Assembly: GCA_023935145.1 (NCBI GenBank)
Contig: CM043699.1
Span: 71,271,638 to 71,335,637 of the forward strand
Reading direction: 5' to 3'
DNA from: Bretschneidera sinensis
Taxonomy: Eukaryota; Streptophyta; Magnoliopsida; Brassicales; Akaniaceae
DNA length: 64,000 nt
The number at the start of each line of letters is the position of its first letter. The stretch's first letter is position 1. This document shows positions 24,736 to 37,787 of the stretch, piece by piece. The position numbers were made by a program, and so were the translations under genes. The notes beneath the pieces were generated by a model that saw only the letters and a program-made list of their open reading frames with translations, did no database searches and was not told the origin of the DNA.

Positions 24736-25759
24736 ATTCTCTCTTTAATTAAGAATTAATTACAATTAATTCTTAATAGCTTCTATAAGTCATGATTGAC
24801 ACCTAGCAATATGTCATGACTACCCAGGCAATATGATTTTAGTGTGAATATTTCTATTGTTAGTTACCATGCAATTCAATCCTTCCATCATGCAATGCCT
24901 CTAATTAAACTTAAGGTATGAAATTATTGTCAAACCTTAATTATTTAATCACATATATCTCGATATCAAGTCCATAACTTAAATGGTAAAATTAGAAACT
25001 CCTTTCTAATTTTCATTCCACATTGGCCAAGGAATTTTTAAGCCATAACTTAATCAGACATATAAGGATATCTCTCTTTTATTGAGAGTGATGGATCCTC
25101 TATTGTACGCTCACATACCTCCATGCATAAGTGGTCATACCTAATTACTACCTCTATGTAGCCCATAATTAGAACCACATTTAAGTAGAATCAAAGCATG
25201 ATGACCTATATGCAAGGTATCCATGGTGCCTAAAGTCTAAAGATCACTTGCATACTACAATATAAGAACTTTTATTGACAACTAGTAAAATGTCCATTAG
25301 GAATTTCTTAAGTCGAGTTAGTTTGGTATACTTATTCTCTAACAAGCTCTTACATAATTTGTTTTCGTGTCTCATACATTAGTGACCATGAGATTAACCA
25401 CTCTCAAATCCTTGAGGAAATATAGTATGTACTAATCTTTCTGAACTTATTGAAGGCCTTCTTAGTGATCTTATGATTATAATATTTAAGAATAAAGCTT
25501 AAAGAAATACATCTCATTAGCATAATCTCATCATGGTGTTTATTTCAATTGCTTCTATTCTACAACCTTTATCATGTAAACACATGGAATGTGATTTGCA
25601 ATGAACAAGATAAATATTATAATACCATAAATAAATATTTATTGTTAATAAATGAATAAGATTAATTACAAGTAATATGCCTAGACATCAAATGCAATTT
25701 GCTTGTAGGGAACATTACTGTAAATTTCTCACTTGCACTAAAGCCAATAGCCCATGTAT

Positions 25760-26250
25760 ATTATACCCATTGTTTTAGTTAGTGGATCTACAATATTATC
25801 TGTTGATGAAACTCTTTCTATCGTTACATCACTTGTTACAATGATCTCTATAATCAAATGGAATCGCTGCAAGTTGTGCTTAGATTTTTTATGAGACATT
25901 GGTTCATACTCGTATGTAATAACGTCATTGTTGTCATAGTTTCAGGATACTAGATTTAAAATGTTAAGAATCATTCCAAGCTCAGTGAAGAACTTCTTTA
26001 TCTAAGTAGCTTTCTTTGCAACCTCAAATGCAACAATGTATTCAACCTATATGGTCGAATCTGTAGTGTTCTCTTGCTTAAAACTTTTTAGCTCACTGCT
26101 CCACCATTCAAGGTGAACATGTATCCAAATACCGATTTACTGTCATCTTTGTTAGATTGAAAACTAGAGTTCGTGAAGACTTTAAGTTTCAACTTCTCTC
26201 CTCCATCTTTAGTTCTTCTAAAGAACTTAAAAATGTTCTTTACAGCTATT
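25760..26250 (-). pseudogene. Element A RNase H, decayed
   Basis: It lies between RT and the 3' LTR, as copia order requires. Few motifs can be read because of many stops, so the call rests mainly on position and on general similarity of the text to copia RNase H. It would remove the RNA strand during cDNA synthesis. Confidence 0.6.
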
Positions 26251-26299
26251 TAGTGACCCTCACATGGATTGGACTAATATTTTCTCATAAAACTTAGAG

Positions 26300-27100
26300 C
26301 ATACATAATATCAGGTCTTGTACATAACATGGATTACATGATAGATCCAATATACTTATGTGTTATCTCTCTTTGGGTTTCTTTGGGAACACTTCTTTTG
26401 AGATAGTAATTCCATGGCTCACCTTGACATTTTCTATGCTAAACCTCTTTAGTATTTTTCCTATTTACCTGGATTGAGACAAGCCTAGCATCTTTCTAAA
26501 TACATCTCTATAGATCTTGATCCCCAAAATATATGATGCTTCACCCAAATCCTTCATGGAGAAGTTCTTTGACAGTTAAACCTTGACTAATTGTAACATA
26601 CCTACAACATTCCTAATGAGTAGTATGTCATCTACATAAAGCACTAAGAATGTTATAGTGCTCCCACTAACCTAATTATACACACACGGTTTATTCTTGT
26701 TCTTAATGAAATCAAATGATTTGATTATCTCATCAAAATTGATCTTCTAACTTTGAGAAGCTTGCTTCAATCCATGAATAGATCTTAGAGCTTACATACC
26801 TTGTGTTCACTACCACTAGATGTAAATCCCTCATTATGTGTCATGTACACAACTTTCTCTATACAACTATAGCAAGTAAAATCCTAGTGAATTATAGCAT
26901 GGCCATTGGAGAGAAAATTTCGTCAAAGTCAATTCCTTGTCTTTTCTTGATTCCTTTTGCTACTAACCTTGCCTTATAGGTCTCTACCTTTCTATCTACT
27001 CCAATCTTTCCTTTAAATACCTATTTGCATTATATAGTTACTATACCTTCAAGGGCATCAACCAAAGTCCATACTTTATTAGAGCACATGGAATCCATTT
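26300..27100 (-). pseudogene. RT: Element A reverse transcriptase, decayed
   Basis: The catalytic box is clear on the minus strand near 26655-26610: TFLVLYVDDILLI, with both Asp residues. The upstream part (27100-26700) keeps the general copia layout of the RT but with several stops. Integrase lies upstream at 28143-27300, giving copia order. The gene is dead through stops rather than loss of the catalytic box. Confidence 0.85.
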
Positions 27101-27299
27101 CAGATTTCATGGCTTATTTCCACTTCTATTGATCGATGTATGACATCTCTTCTTCATAGTTATCAAGTTCTTTTTCATCTATAAGGTGTACCTCTACGTC
27201 ACCATCTATGAGAAACCCATATATCTTTGGAGCCTTGGGTATTTTACTAGATCTACGAACAGGTTATCTAATAGAAGGATCTATTGATGTAGGTTCTTC

Positions 27300-28143
27300 A
27301 ATTTGACCAGTACCAGGTTGTAGTTCTTATGGCGCTTCATCAAGTTCTATCCTGCACCCATCACTCCCTTCTGGCATAAATTTTTTTCTAGAAAGAAAAA
27401 TACTTTGAAACAAAACACCCTTATTTTTTTGGATGATAGAAATAATATCTTAAACCTTCTTTAGGGTATCCCACAAATCTACATTTGTCAGACTTAGTTC
27501 CTAACTTTTTTTGGTATGAAACTTCTTTGTGTAAGTGGGACAACCCCAAATCTTATCATGTTTAAGATTAGGTTTCCTCCATTTTTATATCTCATATGGT
27601 GTCTTATATACACCTTTTAGGGAACCTTATTCAATAAGTATGCGGTAGTTAAGACGACGTATCCCATAAGGATATATAAGAAGATGAGTATAACTCATCA
27701 TGAATCGGACCATATCCAATAGGGTACAGTTCCAAAAAGAGTCCACTTAAGAGAAAATCCCATTTTTTTAGATAATCAAGAAAATCATCAAATAGGTATT
27801 CAACTCCTTGATCAAATCGAAGAACTTTAATACATTTCTCAGTCTATTTATCAACTTCACTTTTGAATTCTTTGAAATTTTCAAACGATTCAAATTTGCA
27901 CTTAACTAATTATATATACCCATACCTAGAAGTATCATCAGTAAAATTAATGAAGTTGGAGTAACCTCCTCTGGCATTGACTATTAAGGGACCACACAAG
28001 TTAGTTTGCATAAACCCTAATACATCCTCAACTCTTTTTCCATATCCACTAAATGGAGATCTACTTATTTTTCGAATAAGACAAGCTTCATAGATTGGAT
28101 AAGATTCAAAATTCGCTAGATTCAAGAATCCATCTTTTACCAA
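27300..28143 (-). pseudogene. int: Element A pre-integrase and integrase core, broken
   Basis: The stretch 28143-27910 reads LVKDGFLNLANFESYPIYEACLI.. then SPFSGYGKRVEDVLGFMQTNL and CGPLIVNARGGYSNFINFTDD. These are the copia GAG-pre-integrase block followed by the start of the integrase core. The usual CESC zinc-binding pair reads YEAC, so one cysteine is lost. The first catalytic Asp (usually HSD.CGP) reads QTNLCGP, so it has become Asn. Further core motifs follow below 27900 in other frames. Confidence 0.87.
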
Positions 28144-28339
28144 CTTGTTTGAACTATCCTTATTAATGTGACCTAGTCTTAAGTTTCACATGTAGGAATG
28201 ATTTACATCATCATATTTTTTTCTTTGTTGTTCAATATGAAATATTTCATTGTCTACTTCTAGATGGTAAAACTAAGTAATAAGGTTTTACAGCTTGCTG
28301 CATTTTCAAGGCGAAGGTTGACTTCTTTTTTACTTAGTT

Positions 28340-28420
28340 TCATGCTTCTTCTTACCACATAAAAAATATTGCAAATGTGAAAACCATACTCAGTATCTAA
28401 TACCTAAGTAGAATAATCAT
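28340..28420 (-). pseudogene. Element A protease active-site remnant
   Basis: The minus strand reads VLDTEYGFHICN. Copia proteases of this group usually have LDTGCGTHICN, so the essential Gly of DTG has become Glu. The protease would cleave the single gag-pol polyprotein. The flanks are decayed. Confidence 0.75.
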
Positions 28421-28763
28421 TAACTAATACGTTAATTTCATCAAAGAACAACTGAGACATGCCTTTCGAAGGCTTGTCTTGCAAAGTGATCCTTACAGTT
28501 TCTCTTCTAGTGTCTATCTTTGCCACAACGGAAACACTATCCCTAATCTTTCTTGGCCTATAACAAACATGCCTTACTAGCACCTCCCTTTTCTTTCAAT
28601 GGCTTCTTCTTCTTCATTGAGATATTCTTGCCCTTAGGCTTAGAAAACGTAATCCCATTAACAAGCATAATGGGATCCTTATCTTTCTTTATCATCTTTT
28701 AGGCAATCTTCAACATATTGAAAACCTCTAGAAGTGTAGCTTCTATCTTATTCATGTTGTAAA

Positions 28764-30080
28764 TTATAACAAACTACAAAAAAAAGAGTATGAAAGGGAT
28801 TGCAAAATCAAGTCATTTCTCAACTCTGCATCCATACAAAATCTAAACATGTTTAATTGTTCGGTGTAGTTGATCATCTTTAATCCATGCTCGAGCACCC
28901 TAGCCCTAAAGAGGTCCTTGGAGATCCAGAACCTTGCATTGCAACTACGCTCACCATACAACTCTTGTAAATGAAGCAAAATTTCAAACACACTTTGAAT
29001 TTTATCATGTTTCTTTTGAAGCTTATTGGACATGGATGCTAGCATGTAACACCTTACCTTCATGTCATCCTCTTGCTACTTCTCACAAATAGCGACCTCC
29101 TCTTCCAAAGCATTCTCAGCAACACTTGCTAGAAGTGTTTGATCAAGGACATAGGTTATTTTCTCAGAATTGAAAAAAATTCTCAAATTCCTTAACCAAT
29201 AAAGAAAATTGGGCCAGTCCACATGTTTGTGTCTAGGATTTTAGATAATGAGATGAGATTTACCATTGCGGTCTACAATGTAACAACATATGATATTGGT
29301 TTCTATCATTTGCACACTATAGCCTCATGTTGATGCAATAAACTATAATGCACTTGATAGGTAGATAACATTTATTATTTGCATGTCATGCAATTCCCAA
29401 TCATAATTTAGTCTCCTAAATGCATATGACCTTACAATGACGCAACAAATCATATCCGCCTTTGTTTAGTCAAATCCACCATTCCTCACAAGTATAAATT
29501 AGTGATATAACTCTTACGGTGATGAAACAAAGTTATATAATTTTTTTACCTCATATACATCACATGTTTAATAGACAATATAAATTTCTTAAGAGTGTAA
29601 ACCTTACGGTAACATAACAAGTTTACACTACTAAGAAATTTTTATATTGCTTACAATGGTGTCTACTAACAACCATTCCTAATGATTTTTCTTTTACAAG
29701 TTAATATTAATTAATTACACATGAGGGATTTTGGTCTATACATTTAAGTCTCATCACATAATCATGCATCAAATACATAATAAAGCATATAATCTAATCA
29801 CATACATCACATGTATATAACACTAGTTGGATGACTATGATCATTCTAAACGTGATTTATTTGAGCCAATAAAATAAATCACTTGGTCAAATTCTTAGGT
29901 AATTATTACATGAATGTATCCCATACATTCATGGGTCTTCAATCTTCAAATGGTCCACCATGCTTCCTTGTGCACTCCATGATTCACCTCAATTTAATCC
30001 TATCTAACTCTAAGTAACTATACATATCAAATACATATAAGAAACCTTGATCAAGAGTGAAAAGAATTAAATTGGAGGGA
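28764..30080 (-). pseudogene. gag: Element A gag, broken
   Basis: The conserved block at 29063-28764 reads CYMLASMSNKLQKKHDKIQS, then EILLHLQELYGERSCNARF and LRNDLILQSLSYSF. This is the copia gag (UBN2/retrotran_gag type) text. A zinc knuckle is expected near 28560 but its cysteines cannot be read. The N-terminal part up to about 30080 is AT-rich and too decayed to define a start codon. 30080-31080 is leader DNA. Confidence 0.82.
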
Positions 30081-31080
30081 AATAAAAATTTACATTGAGA
30101 GAAAGAAGAGAAGGAAAGGTATGAAAACCCCATTCAAAATCAAAATTCAATAATAACTCCAATAAAATTTAACCAACGGCTAAGGTCTAGGTTCAATAGT
30201 CATCCACTCTTGCAAACATATTGCAAAATCAAATAAAATTAACTCTATTCTAGTTATGAATTTATTCTTAGATTGCATAACCTAATCATATATGTTTCAA
30301 AACCTTTTTCTCAATCCTATTCTAAATAATATTTAGATTCCTTTTTTATTAGAATTCATAATCTCAATGTAAGAGGGATTTTGGAGTTTCAATTCCTAAT
30401 CAAACTCCAATTTCTTAAAACTTTAATACAAAATTAAGAATAATTTTAATTAACCAAAATGTAATTTTTTTAAAATAAAAAACCATTTATATAGTTTTAT
30501 AAAAGTTTTATTTAGAATTTCAAGCCAAAACAAATTCAGAATCTCAAGAACAAACAAAAACTTGCAATTTTGGAAAAACTATTTTTTTCTTGATTTGAAC
30601 ATTTTTTAGTTTTTAATCATATCTTAAAACATACTTGGAATTTTGAATCAATATTAAGGGCATATGAAACTAGATATCTGTATCTTTCCAACAATTCCAA
30701 AAATGTCACAATCCAATTTAAATTAAATAAATTATAGTTGTTTGAAGTTGGACCCAAAAAATTGTTTACTATAGGGTTTTTTTACGCGATTTTCACATTT
30801 TCTTCCCCAAAACATATTTTCTTTGATACAAAATCATATTTTCTTCATCAAAATTGTTTATAATCAATCTCTATTAATATAATATATTTAAAAAATAATC
30901 CAAAATAATTTTATCATCATATGAGATAATCAATTTAAGAACATATTCTTGAATTTTCTTGATCTAGGGTTTCATAAACCCTAATATAATTTTTAGGATC
31001 TTGATTTGCAATATAAAAATACTAAGAATATTCTAAAGTCATAACAATAGAATTAAATTCATTCTAACAATCTATAAAGT

Positions 31081-31094
31081 TGGCTCTGATACCG
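31081..31094 (-). promoter_or_regulatory. Primer binding site of element A
   Basis: The minus strand reads CGGTATCAGAGCCA, one mismatch from the plant initiator-tRNA-Met site TGGTATCAGAGC(C). It starts one base after the LTR end (TTACA), fixing both orientation and boundary. Confidence 0.88.
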
Positions 31095-31095
31095 T

Positions 31096-32671
31096 TGTAA
31101 GTTTATTAGCATAGAAAACGTAATAAAACTTAAAAATTTTCAATTATGCCAATAAACATATCCCAAGAATTCTCTAAGAGTGTATTTGAACGATAAATCA
31201 CTGCATAAGGTTAGGATATATACCTCAATGGAGATTTTGGTTGGATCTTTGAATCCGATTCACAAGTCATTCAAGCATCCGACCTCTAAGTGTATCCACA
31301 CAAATAACCAAGAATGAGGATCTCCTTCTTCAGGATGTCGAATACCACACGTGGAGGAGGACAAAGGTTGGCCTAAATCTATGAGTTCTAGATCTAGGGT
31401 TTTCGATTTTTCTAGAGAGAGAAATTTTAAAACTCCAAAGTTTAATTTGGGTTTTTCATCGAATAGAATCCCTTATTTAGAGCCTTTACTTCTAAAAGCT
31501 TTAAGATTTTTAAAATTACAATTAAACCCTTGGTTTAATTTAATTCTTAGAAATCTCTCTATTGGCCCTTTAGTTTTCCTTATTTTTGTAATTTTCTTAC
31601 TGTGTGTGACCCTTTAGGTTCAATATTGCAATGTAGGTCATGACTTTAATGTAACAATTAAACCTTGTCCAATTAATTAAAACTCCCTTTAATTAAGAAT
31701 TAATTACAATTAATTATTCACGGCTTCTATAAGTTATGATTGACACATAACAGTATGTCAAGATCACCCAGGCAATATTAATTTAATGTGAACTTTTCTA
31801 TTGTCAGTTACCGTGCAATTCAATCATTTCATCATGCAATACCCTAGATTAAACCTAAGGCATGAAGTTATTGTCAAACCTTAATTATTTAATCACGTGT
31901 ATCTCGATCTCAAGTCCATAATTTAAATGGTGAAATTAGAATCTCCTTTCTAGTTTCCACCCCACCTTAGCCAAAGAATTTTCAAGTTATGACTTAATCA
32001 GATCACATAAGGCATACTTTCTCTTTAATTAAGAGTGATGAATCCTCTATTGTACGCTCATATACCTCCATTCATAAGTGGTCATACCCAATTACTACCT
32101 CTATGTGGCCCATAATTAGAACCACATTTAAGTAGCATCAAAGCATGATGACATATTCACAAGGCATCCATGGCGCCTCAAGTCTAAGGATCGCTTACAT
32201 AATTGCAACATAAGAACTCCTATTGATAGCCAGTAAAATGTTCATTAGGAATTGTTTAAGTCGAGTCAGTTCAGTGTACTTGTTCTCTAATAAGCACCTA
32301 TATAACTTGTTTTAGTGTCTCATACACTAGTTACCATGAGATCAAACACCCTCAACTCCTTGAGAAAATATAGTATGTACTAATCTATCCTAATTCACTA
32401 ATTTCTTTCTTATTGATCCTATGATTAAGAACATTTAAGAATAAAGTTTAAGGAATTACATCTCATTATCATGATCTCATAATGGTTCTTATTTCCATTG
32501 CTTCTATTCTATGGGCTTTGTAATATAAACACATGAAATGTGATTTGTAATGAACATGATAAATATTATAATCTATAAGTAAATATTTATTGTCAATAAA
32601 TGGATAAGATTTATTACAAGTAATATACCTAGACATCAAATGCTATTGGCTTGTTAGGCACACTACTATCA
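31096..32671 (-). repeat. 5' LTR of element A
   Basis: On the minus strand it starts TGATAGTAGTG and ends AAACTTACA. It aligns with 24034-25722, with the same blocks in the same order (for example aacgataaatcac, ctcaatggagatttt, tagtatgtactaatct). The flank actca follows at 32672. Confidence 0.93.
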
Positions 32672-34189
32672 ACTCATTCTCGTAGAGACTAAAAATTTTA
32701 CTTCTTAAAGCGCCCAGTCATTATTGGGAGACCTAAGTACTTATCATGAGACTATGAAGGTTAAATACCCAAAATGTTCCTAACTGATGATTTCTCATCA
32801 AAGGGAATATTGGGACTAAATAAAACAGAAGATTTAGCAACTTTTAACTTTTTCATAGAGGCCTCTTCATAGACATGAAAGAGTGTCATTATCTTTTAAG
32901 CATAATGGAATGTGGTTTGGGCAAGAAACAAACTGTCATTAGCGAAAGATAAATGTGAAATGTGGGGACCCCCAGACTAACAAACACCTCACTAATGTCA
33001 CCCACCCATTAATCTGTCTCAACATAGCCAACAAGCCCTCATCACAAGGAGAAATAAATAAGATGAAAAGGGATTGCCCTAATGAAAACCTCTCTATAGG
33101 ATAATGGATCCTATTTTTTTTTCCTATTTATAATCACAAAATAGGATACTTATGAAATATAAGTCATAATTAACCGACTCTAGCGAGTCAAAACCAATTT
33201 TATCGGTAACTACCTCAATAAAATCCCATTTAACCCGATCATAAGCCTTGCTCATATCGAATTATAATGCCACACACCCTAGCTTACCTCTCTTCTTATT
33301 TTTAATATAATGCATTAGCTCAAATGAGCCAACACATTATTAGTTTTAAATTAACCAGGGATGAAGAAACCTTGACTCTCTAAAATGTTAGATGGCACGA
33401 TAATCTTAAGCAGGTTAGCTAAGACTATTGACATCACTTTGTATATAAAGTTACATAGATTAATAGGTCTATACTCCGTTATCTTATCCAGTGACTTGGT
33501 CTTAGTAATAAGCACTCTGTTACACTATTAAAATATGGAAGTAAAATTTTTATATTTAAAAAATCGAGGACAACATTGATCACATCTTTACCAACTGCTT
33601 GCCAATAATTTTGAAAAAATAAGGTATACATATCATCTGGTCTTAGAGCCTTTGATTGTTGCATTTTAGAAAGCGCTGACTAAATGTCCTCCTTGAAATC
33701 TTGAAGAAGCATTGAATTCAAATCAACATTTACTCAAGGCTCGATAGCATTCACAACTAGATTGAAATCCTGAGATCCTGAAGATGTAAACAATGTCAAA
33801 TAAATAATTTGAAATTAGTCTTTCGATATCATTGGGCGTAGACTGTCACTGCCTCTTCTAATCAAATAGACCTATAATGGAATTTCTTTTTCTTCTCTGA
33901 GAAGCCTTAGCTTGAAAGAATGATGTATTTCTACCTCCCTCTTTCTGCGAATAAACTCAAGGACATTAACACCACATTACCTTTTGCTTTTTCAACCATT
34001 TAGTAATTTTGTGTTCCAACTTCTACATAACCTCAAAAGAAAACTAATGACTTTCACGGGCAACCCCATGTTTTTTCCTTAAGGACCTCAATTTATGCTC
34101 AATATTTACAAAAGTGGCATGATTCCAATGCATTAAATAATCACTACAACTTGCTAGATTGAAAAGAAAATGATTTGAAGGGTCTTCCG
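32672..34189 (-). pseudogene. RT part of the same L1-type LINE, upstream of element A
   Basis: Read leftwards from 34189: HWNHATFVNIEHKL, then RNTSFFQAKAS and RNSIIGL (linker after the endonuclease), then MQQSKALRPDDMYTLFFQNYWQ at 33664-33600, the LINE form of KAPGPDGM...FYQ.YW. Further on are the catalytic box (F)ADDSL at about 32935 and FSPNIPFDEKSSVRNILGI. The 5' half with the endonuclease is missing because an LTR starts at 34190. Joining 32672 to 24033 gives ...VWKKINRWNKKFLSKAR, the normal LINE order, so both halves are one copy. Several frames and stops show it is dead. Confidence 0.9.
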
Positions 34190-34576
34190 TGATAAATAGT
34201 ATACCTTACAAGCCAAAACATTTGATGTTTAGGCAGATTACTTGTAATTGATCTTATTCATTTATTAAGAATATTATTATCAATGACAGTAATATTTATC
34301 AAGTTTAAATTATAACCATCTTTTTAATGTGTTTACATGATAAAGCCTATAGAATAGAAGCAATGGAAATAAACATCATGATGAGTCATGTTAATGAGAT
34401 GTATTTCCTTAAACTTTATTCTTAAATGTTCCTAATTGTAGGATTACTAAGAATGACATTAATAAATCCAGATAGATTAGTACATGTCTTATTTCCTCAA
34501 GGAGTTAATGTTGATTGATCTCATGGTCACTAGTGAGACTCTAAAAAAAAATATAGGTGCTTATTAGAGAACAGAT
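34190..34576 (+). repeat. Element A-family LTR, left part (split by element B)
   Basis: Starts TGATAAATAGTATACC and continues with catttgatgtttaggcag, attacttgtaatt and ttattagagaaca, the same order as the minus strand of the element A LTR. It is therefore an LTR of the same or a sister family in plus orientation. It breaks the LINE at 34189 and is itself interrupted at 34577. It resumes at 43721. Confidence 0.9.
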
Positions 34577-36270
34577 TGTAACGACCCATCCCGGTTTGGC
34601 CACCCCTAATACGGTGTTGTTACATTTTGAAAATCCCAGCACGATACATATATGCAACAATAAGAAATAACACCAACATAAAAAAATTTCATCAATCCTC
34701 AACCCTCAACAGGGGAGATACATCATTCTGATCTTGACTTTAACATTATATACAACGTAAAATGCATGATATTTACAAATAAATTTTTATTTTATTTTCT
34801 CATTACGCTGAGGATGTGGACACATAGGTGGCTTACAGATAATGATTTCATCTGAACTTCAACTCATCAAACTATTTGTCTTACCTGCTACCTGAAATCA
34901 TTGTACAATGAGGGGTGGGCTTCTCAAGCTCAGTGAATTAAATTTACTAGAAGTATTCAATTTGTATAAATAGTCTTTTAATATTTAATCAATTATATCT
35001 CACATAACTTGATAATAGCATTCTACTATCACTACACACATCATAAGTCCCATTCTCTATCAGTCTTTTCTTATTATTTATTGGTTCACCTTAAGACCAT
35101 CAATTATCTCATAATTACCTCGTTATAAGGTTCACAGCATAAAGTTTACCATTTAGATGGTTTTTATCATATCATACTTCTATGTTCTTTCTCACCATAA
35201 TTGTCTATCTGTGAGACTAATTCATCTATAAATAAATGTACAATAACAAATAACACTTCAGCAATTCAGTAATATAATCAATATTTAAAACAGATGCAAT
35301 GCACAAATTATTATTAGGGAACATCTTCCCACATGTCGACATGTTTTTATCTTAGACCGGCCCCCTCCCAGTTCTTTTATTTCCAGCATATACCGGCTGT
35401 CATAATATTTATTTTCAGTATATACCAGCTATCATGGTTTTTCAATTAGAATGGGCCCCTCCTGGTTCTTTTATTTCATGCATATGCATATGAACAATGA
35501 TATGAAATATGCATATGAACAATAACATAAAAACAAACATGAATTCAAATATTTAAATTAGCTATCCTGATTATTCTCAAATTACTATTTGAAAAAGTTT
35601 CACTAAATTCCTCTCCTCATAAATCACATCAAATCATCAATCGTAGCTTGTCAAGATCCATTAAATTTCATCTCCTTATAAATCATATCAAAACATCAAC
35701 CATAGCTCATCAAGAATTTCACTTATCACTTTTATTAGTAAATCAACTCATTATTCCAAAAATATTATTTCTCATAAAATAATTCTCTACACATCTACTA
35801 TTCCTACACACCTATCAACCAATTTTTCATCTATCACCAAAGCATAAGTTAATAATTTATTCTAATATTATCACTAGATATTTTATATTCATCTTGATTA
35901 CTTAAAATAAATCTAACTCACCACGTAGCACTTAGGGTTACCCGTGGATCACTTCCTTGCTTTTCTTGCTCTTCTCAGCAATTTCCCTCGGTTGTTGATC
36001 GTTAACACCTGATATAATACTTATATTAAAATTTCTAATTTATTCTTCATAATTTACACCATTTGAAAATTCTCACTTTGAATTCCGGGAAATTTCACAT
36101 GTGCTAAAAATTCTAAAATAAACTTCACGTTATTACCTTTTGTTTTTCTTAGAGCTTCCTGTGACTCTCTATAAAATTCTCCTATAAATCCCTTCAAAAA
36201 TTTGCTCTTTCAGTACCCAAGTGTTTAAAGAAATAGAGTAATTGAAGGAAAACCAAGTAATAAAATAAAT

Positions 36271-36312
<42 letters not shown>

Positions 36313-36620
36313 AAAAAATTTCAATTCAGCATCCCATTCTTTTTTTTGCAACCTCAGTAGCTTCCCCCAAATTGTTTACACGCAAGGGCCTTGTTGCCTT
36401 GCCAATTTTTTTTTTCTTTTTCCTTTTCCTTTATACTGTTCACGAAATATATATATAGTTTTCCATTTTCTTTGTAACTACGCCTCCACATGTCCATTTT
36501 TTTTTTCAAGAATTGTTTTATTCAAATAATAATAAACCTTTCACATATATTTTATTTTAATTTCATGTCATATTTATTAAATTACTTCTTTATCCTTATT
36601 TTACGAATACAAGTATTACA
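34577..36620 (-). repeat. 3' LTR of element B, 2,044 bases
   Basis: Plus-strand ends TGTAACGACCCATCCCGG and ...GTATTACA. It aligns with 41218-43715 but is about 450 bases shorter because the partner has extra tandem copies. An (AT)n tract lies at 36274-36309. Confidence 0.93.
36274..36309. repeat. (AT)n microsatellite in the 3' LTR of element B
   Basis: About 18 uninterrupted AT units. The aligned place in the other LTR has a short tatatatgtatatatag form instead, so the tract grew here after insertion. Confidence 0.9.
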
Positions 36621-36639
36621 ATTCTACCCACTTTATAAA

Positions 36640-37500
36640 AATTTCGTCCTCGAAATTTTCTTAACTAACTCAAGAAACAATTGTGAATAATATTTCTTCA
36701 TAATTGTCTCATGCTTTCACATAATCTCTTCAACATCCTTATTCCGCCACAGAACTTAAACTAATGAAATTATTTTATTATACAAGACTTGTTCTTTTCT
36801 GTCTAAAATTCTCACTGGTACTTGTAGATAAGCCCAATCTTTCTGAATTTATATAGTTTAGCTCGAAATATTATGAGATTTATCAAGTAAGCGCTTTCAT
36901 AAACGTGGAATAAGTTATGTCACTGCTTCAACTTTGGAGGCAAATCCAGGCTATTCACAACTAGCCCAACTTTCTCAATAACCTTATAGGGTCTCACTTA
37001 CTTCAGACTCAACTTTCCTTTCTTTTTGATCCTCAACACACCTTTTCATGGAGATATTTTTAATTACACCCAATCACCTACTTGAAATTCAAGAAATCTT
37101 CTTTTATGATCAACATAGCTATTTGGTCTACTCTATGCTGCTTTACGGTTCTCTCTAACCAATTTGATCATCTCAATTGTTAACTCAATAATTAATGGAC
37201 CAGATATATTTCTCTCTCCCATTTCTTCCCAACATATAGGAGTTCTACACCTCCTACCATACAATGTCTCAATCGGTGCCATCTCAATACTAATTTTATA
37301 CTAATTATTATAAGCAATTTCAATCAATGGCATGTAAGCATCCCAACTTACTGAAAAACTCATCACATTTGCTCTTAACATATCTTCTAATACTCTAATA
37401 ATTCTTTCTGTCTGAGCATGAAAAATTATATTAAATTGCAACTATGTACCCGTGGCTTTCTGAAAGCCTCTTCAAAACCAAGATGTAAATCTAGCATCTC
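36640..37500 (-). pseudogene. int: Element B integrase with chromodomain-like tail, broken
   Basis: The minus strand at 37360-37000 reads IEIAYNN, MAPIETLYGRRCRTPICW, GERNISGPL, KSYVDHKRR-like text with RRFLEFQVGDWV, then KGKLSLK and FHVYESAYL. This is the chromovirus integrase C-terminal part (usual text APYEALYGRRCRSP, LEF.VGD.V, NVFHVS.L). Near 36830-36640 the tail reads VPVRILDRKEQVLYNKI, VLWRNKDVEEI and, after a frame change, text ending NFEDEIF-like. This corresponds to the chromodomain that directs insertion into heterochromatin. The core with the first catalytic residues (above 37500) is too decayed to check. Confidence 0.86.
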
Positions 37501-37787
37501 TATTTGACACTATGCTTAATGGTTCTCCATACAGCCTCACAATCTCAACTACATCCCTCTTCAATCCTAACCACTAGAAATTGTCTCAATCCTCTATACA
37601 TCTTATTGTTACTCGGGTGCATCAAATATACATCATCATGTACCTTTCTCAATATCTTCTTTCTCAACTCCGCATCATTGGGAACACAATCCATGTTCTA
37701 ATACCAAAATACCCTCATTTCAAATTTTTCAACTCATATTGCTTTCTAGTAAGCACTCAATGCTTAATATTTTCTATCTCTTCATCT

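Larger units (their letters stand above)
24034..25722 (-). repeat. 3' LTR of element A
   Basis: Starts tgtaagt on the plus strand and matches 31096-32671 along its length. It is about 110 bases longer because of a 28-base repeat (aactccttttaatttaatt...) present about four times at 24625-24735, against a single remnant in the other LTR. The inner end reads ctgtaa instead of ctatca, so the usual CA/TG end is mutated. The plus-strand text just right of it (aatttctcacttgc) reversed is GCAAGTGAGAAATT, a weak polypurine tract. Confidence 0.92.
24034..32671 (-). mobile_element. Element A: Ty1/copia retrotransposon inserted in the LINE
   Basis: A complete-length copia element, read on the minus strand: 5' LTR 31096-32671, primer site, gag, protease, integrase, RT, RNase H, 3' LTR 24034-25722. 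Integrase before RT shows copia. The target duplication actca is present on both sides (24029-24033 and 32672-32676). LTRs share their whole length apart from a short repeat expansion and scattered changes. All genes have stops. The host sequence is the LINE, whose text joins cleanly when A is removed. Confidence 0.94.
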
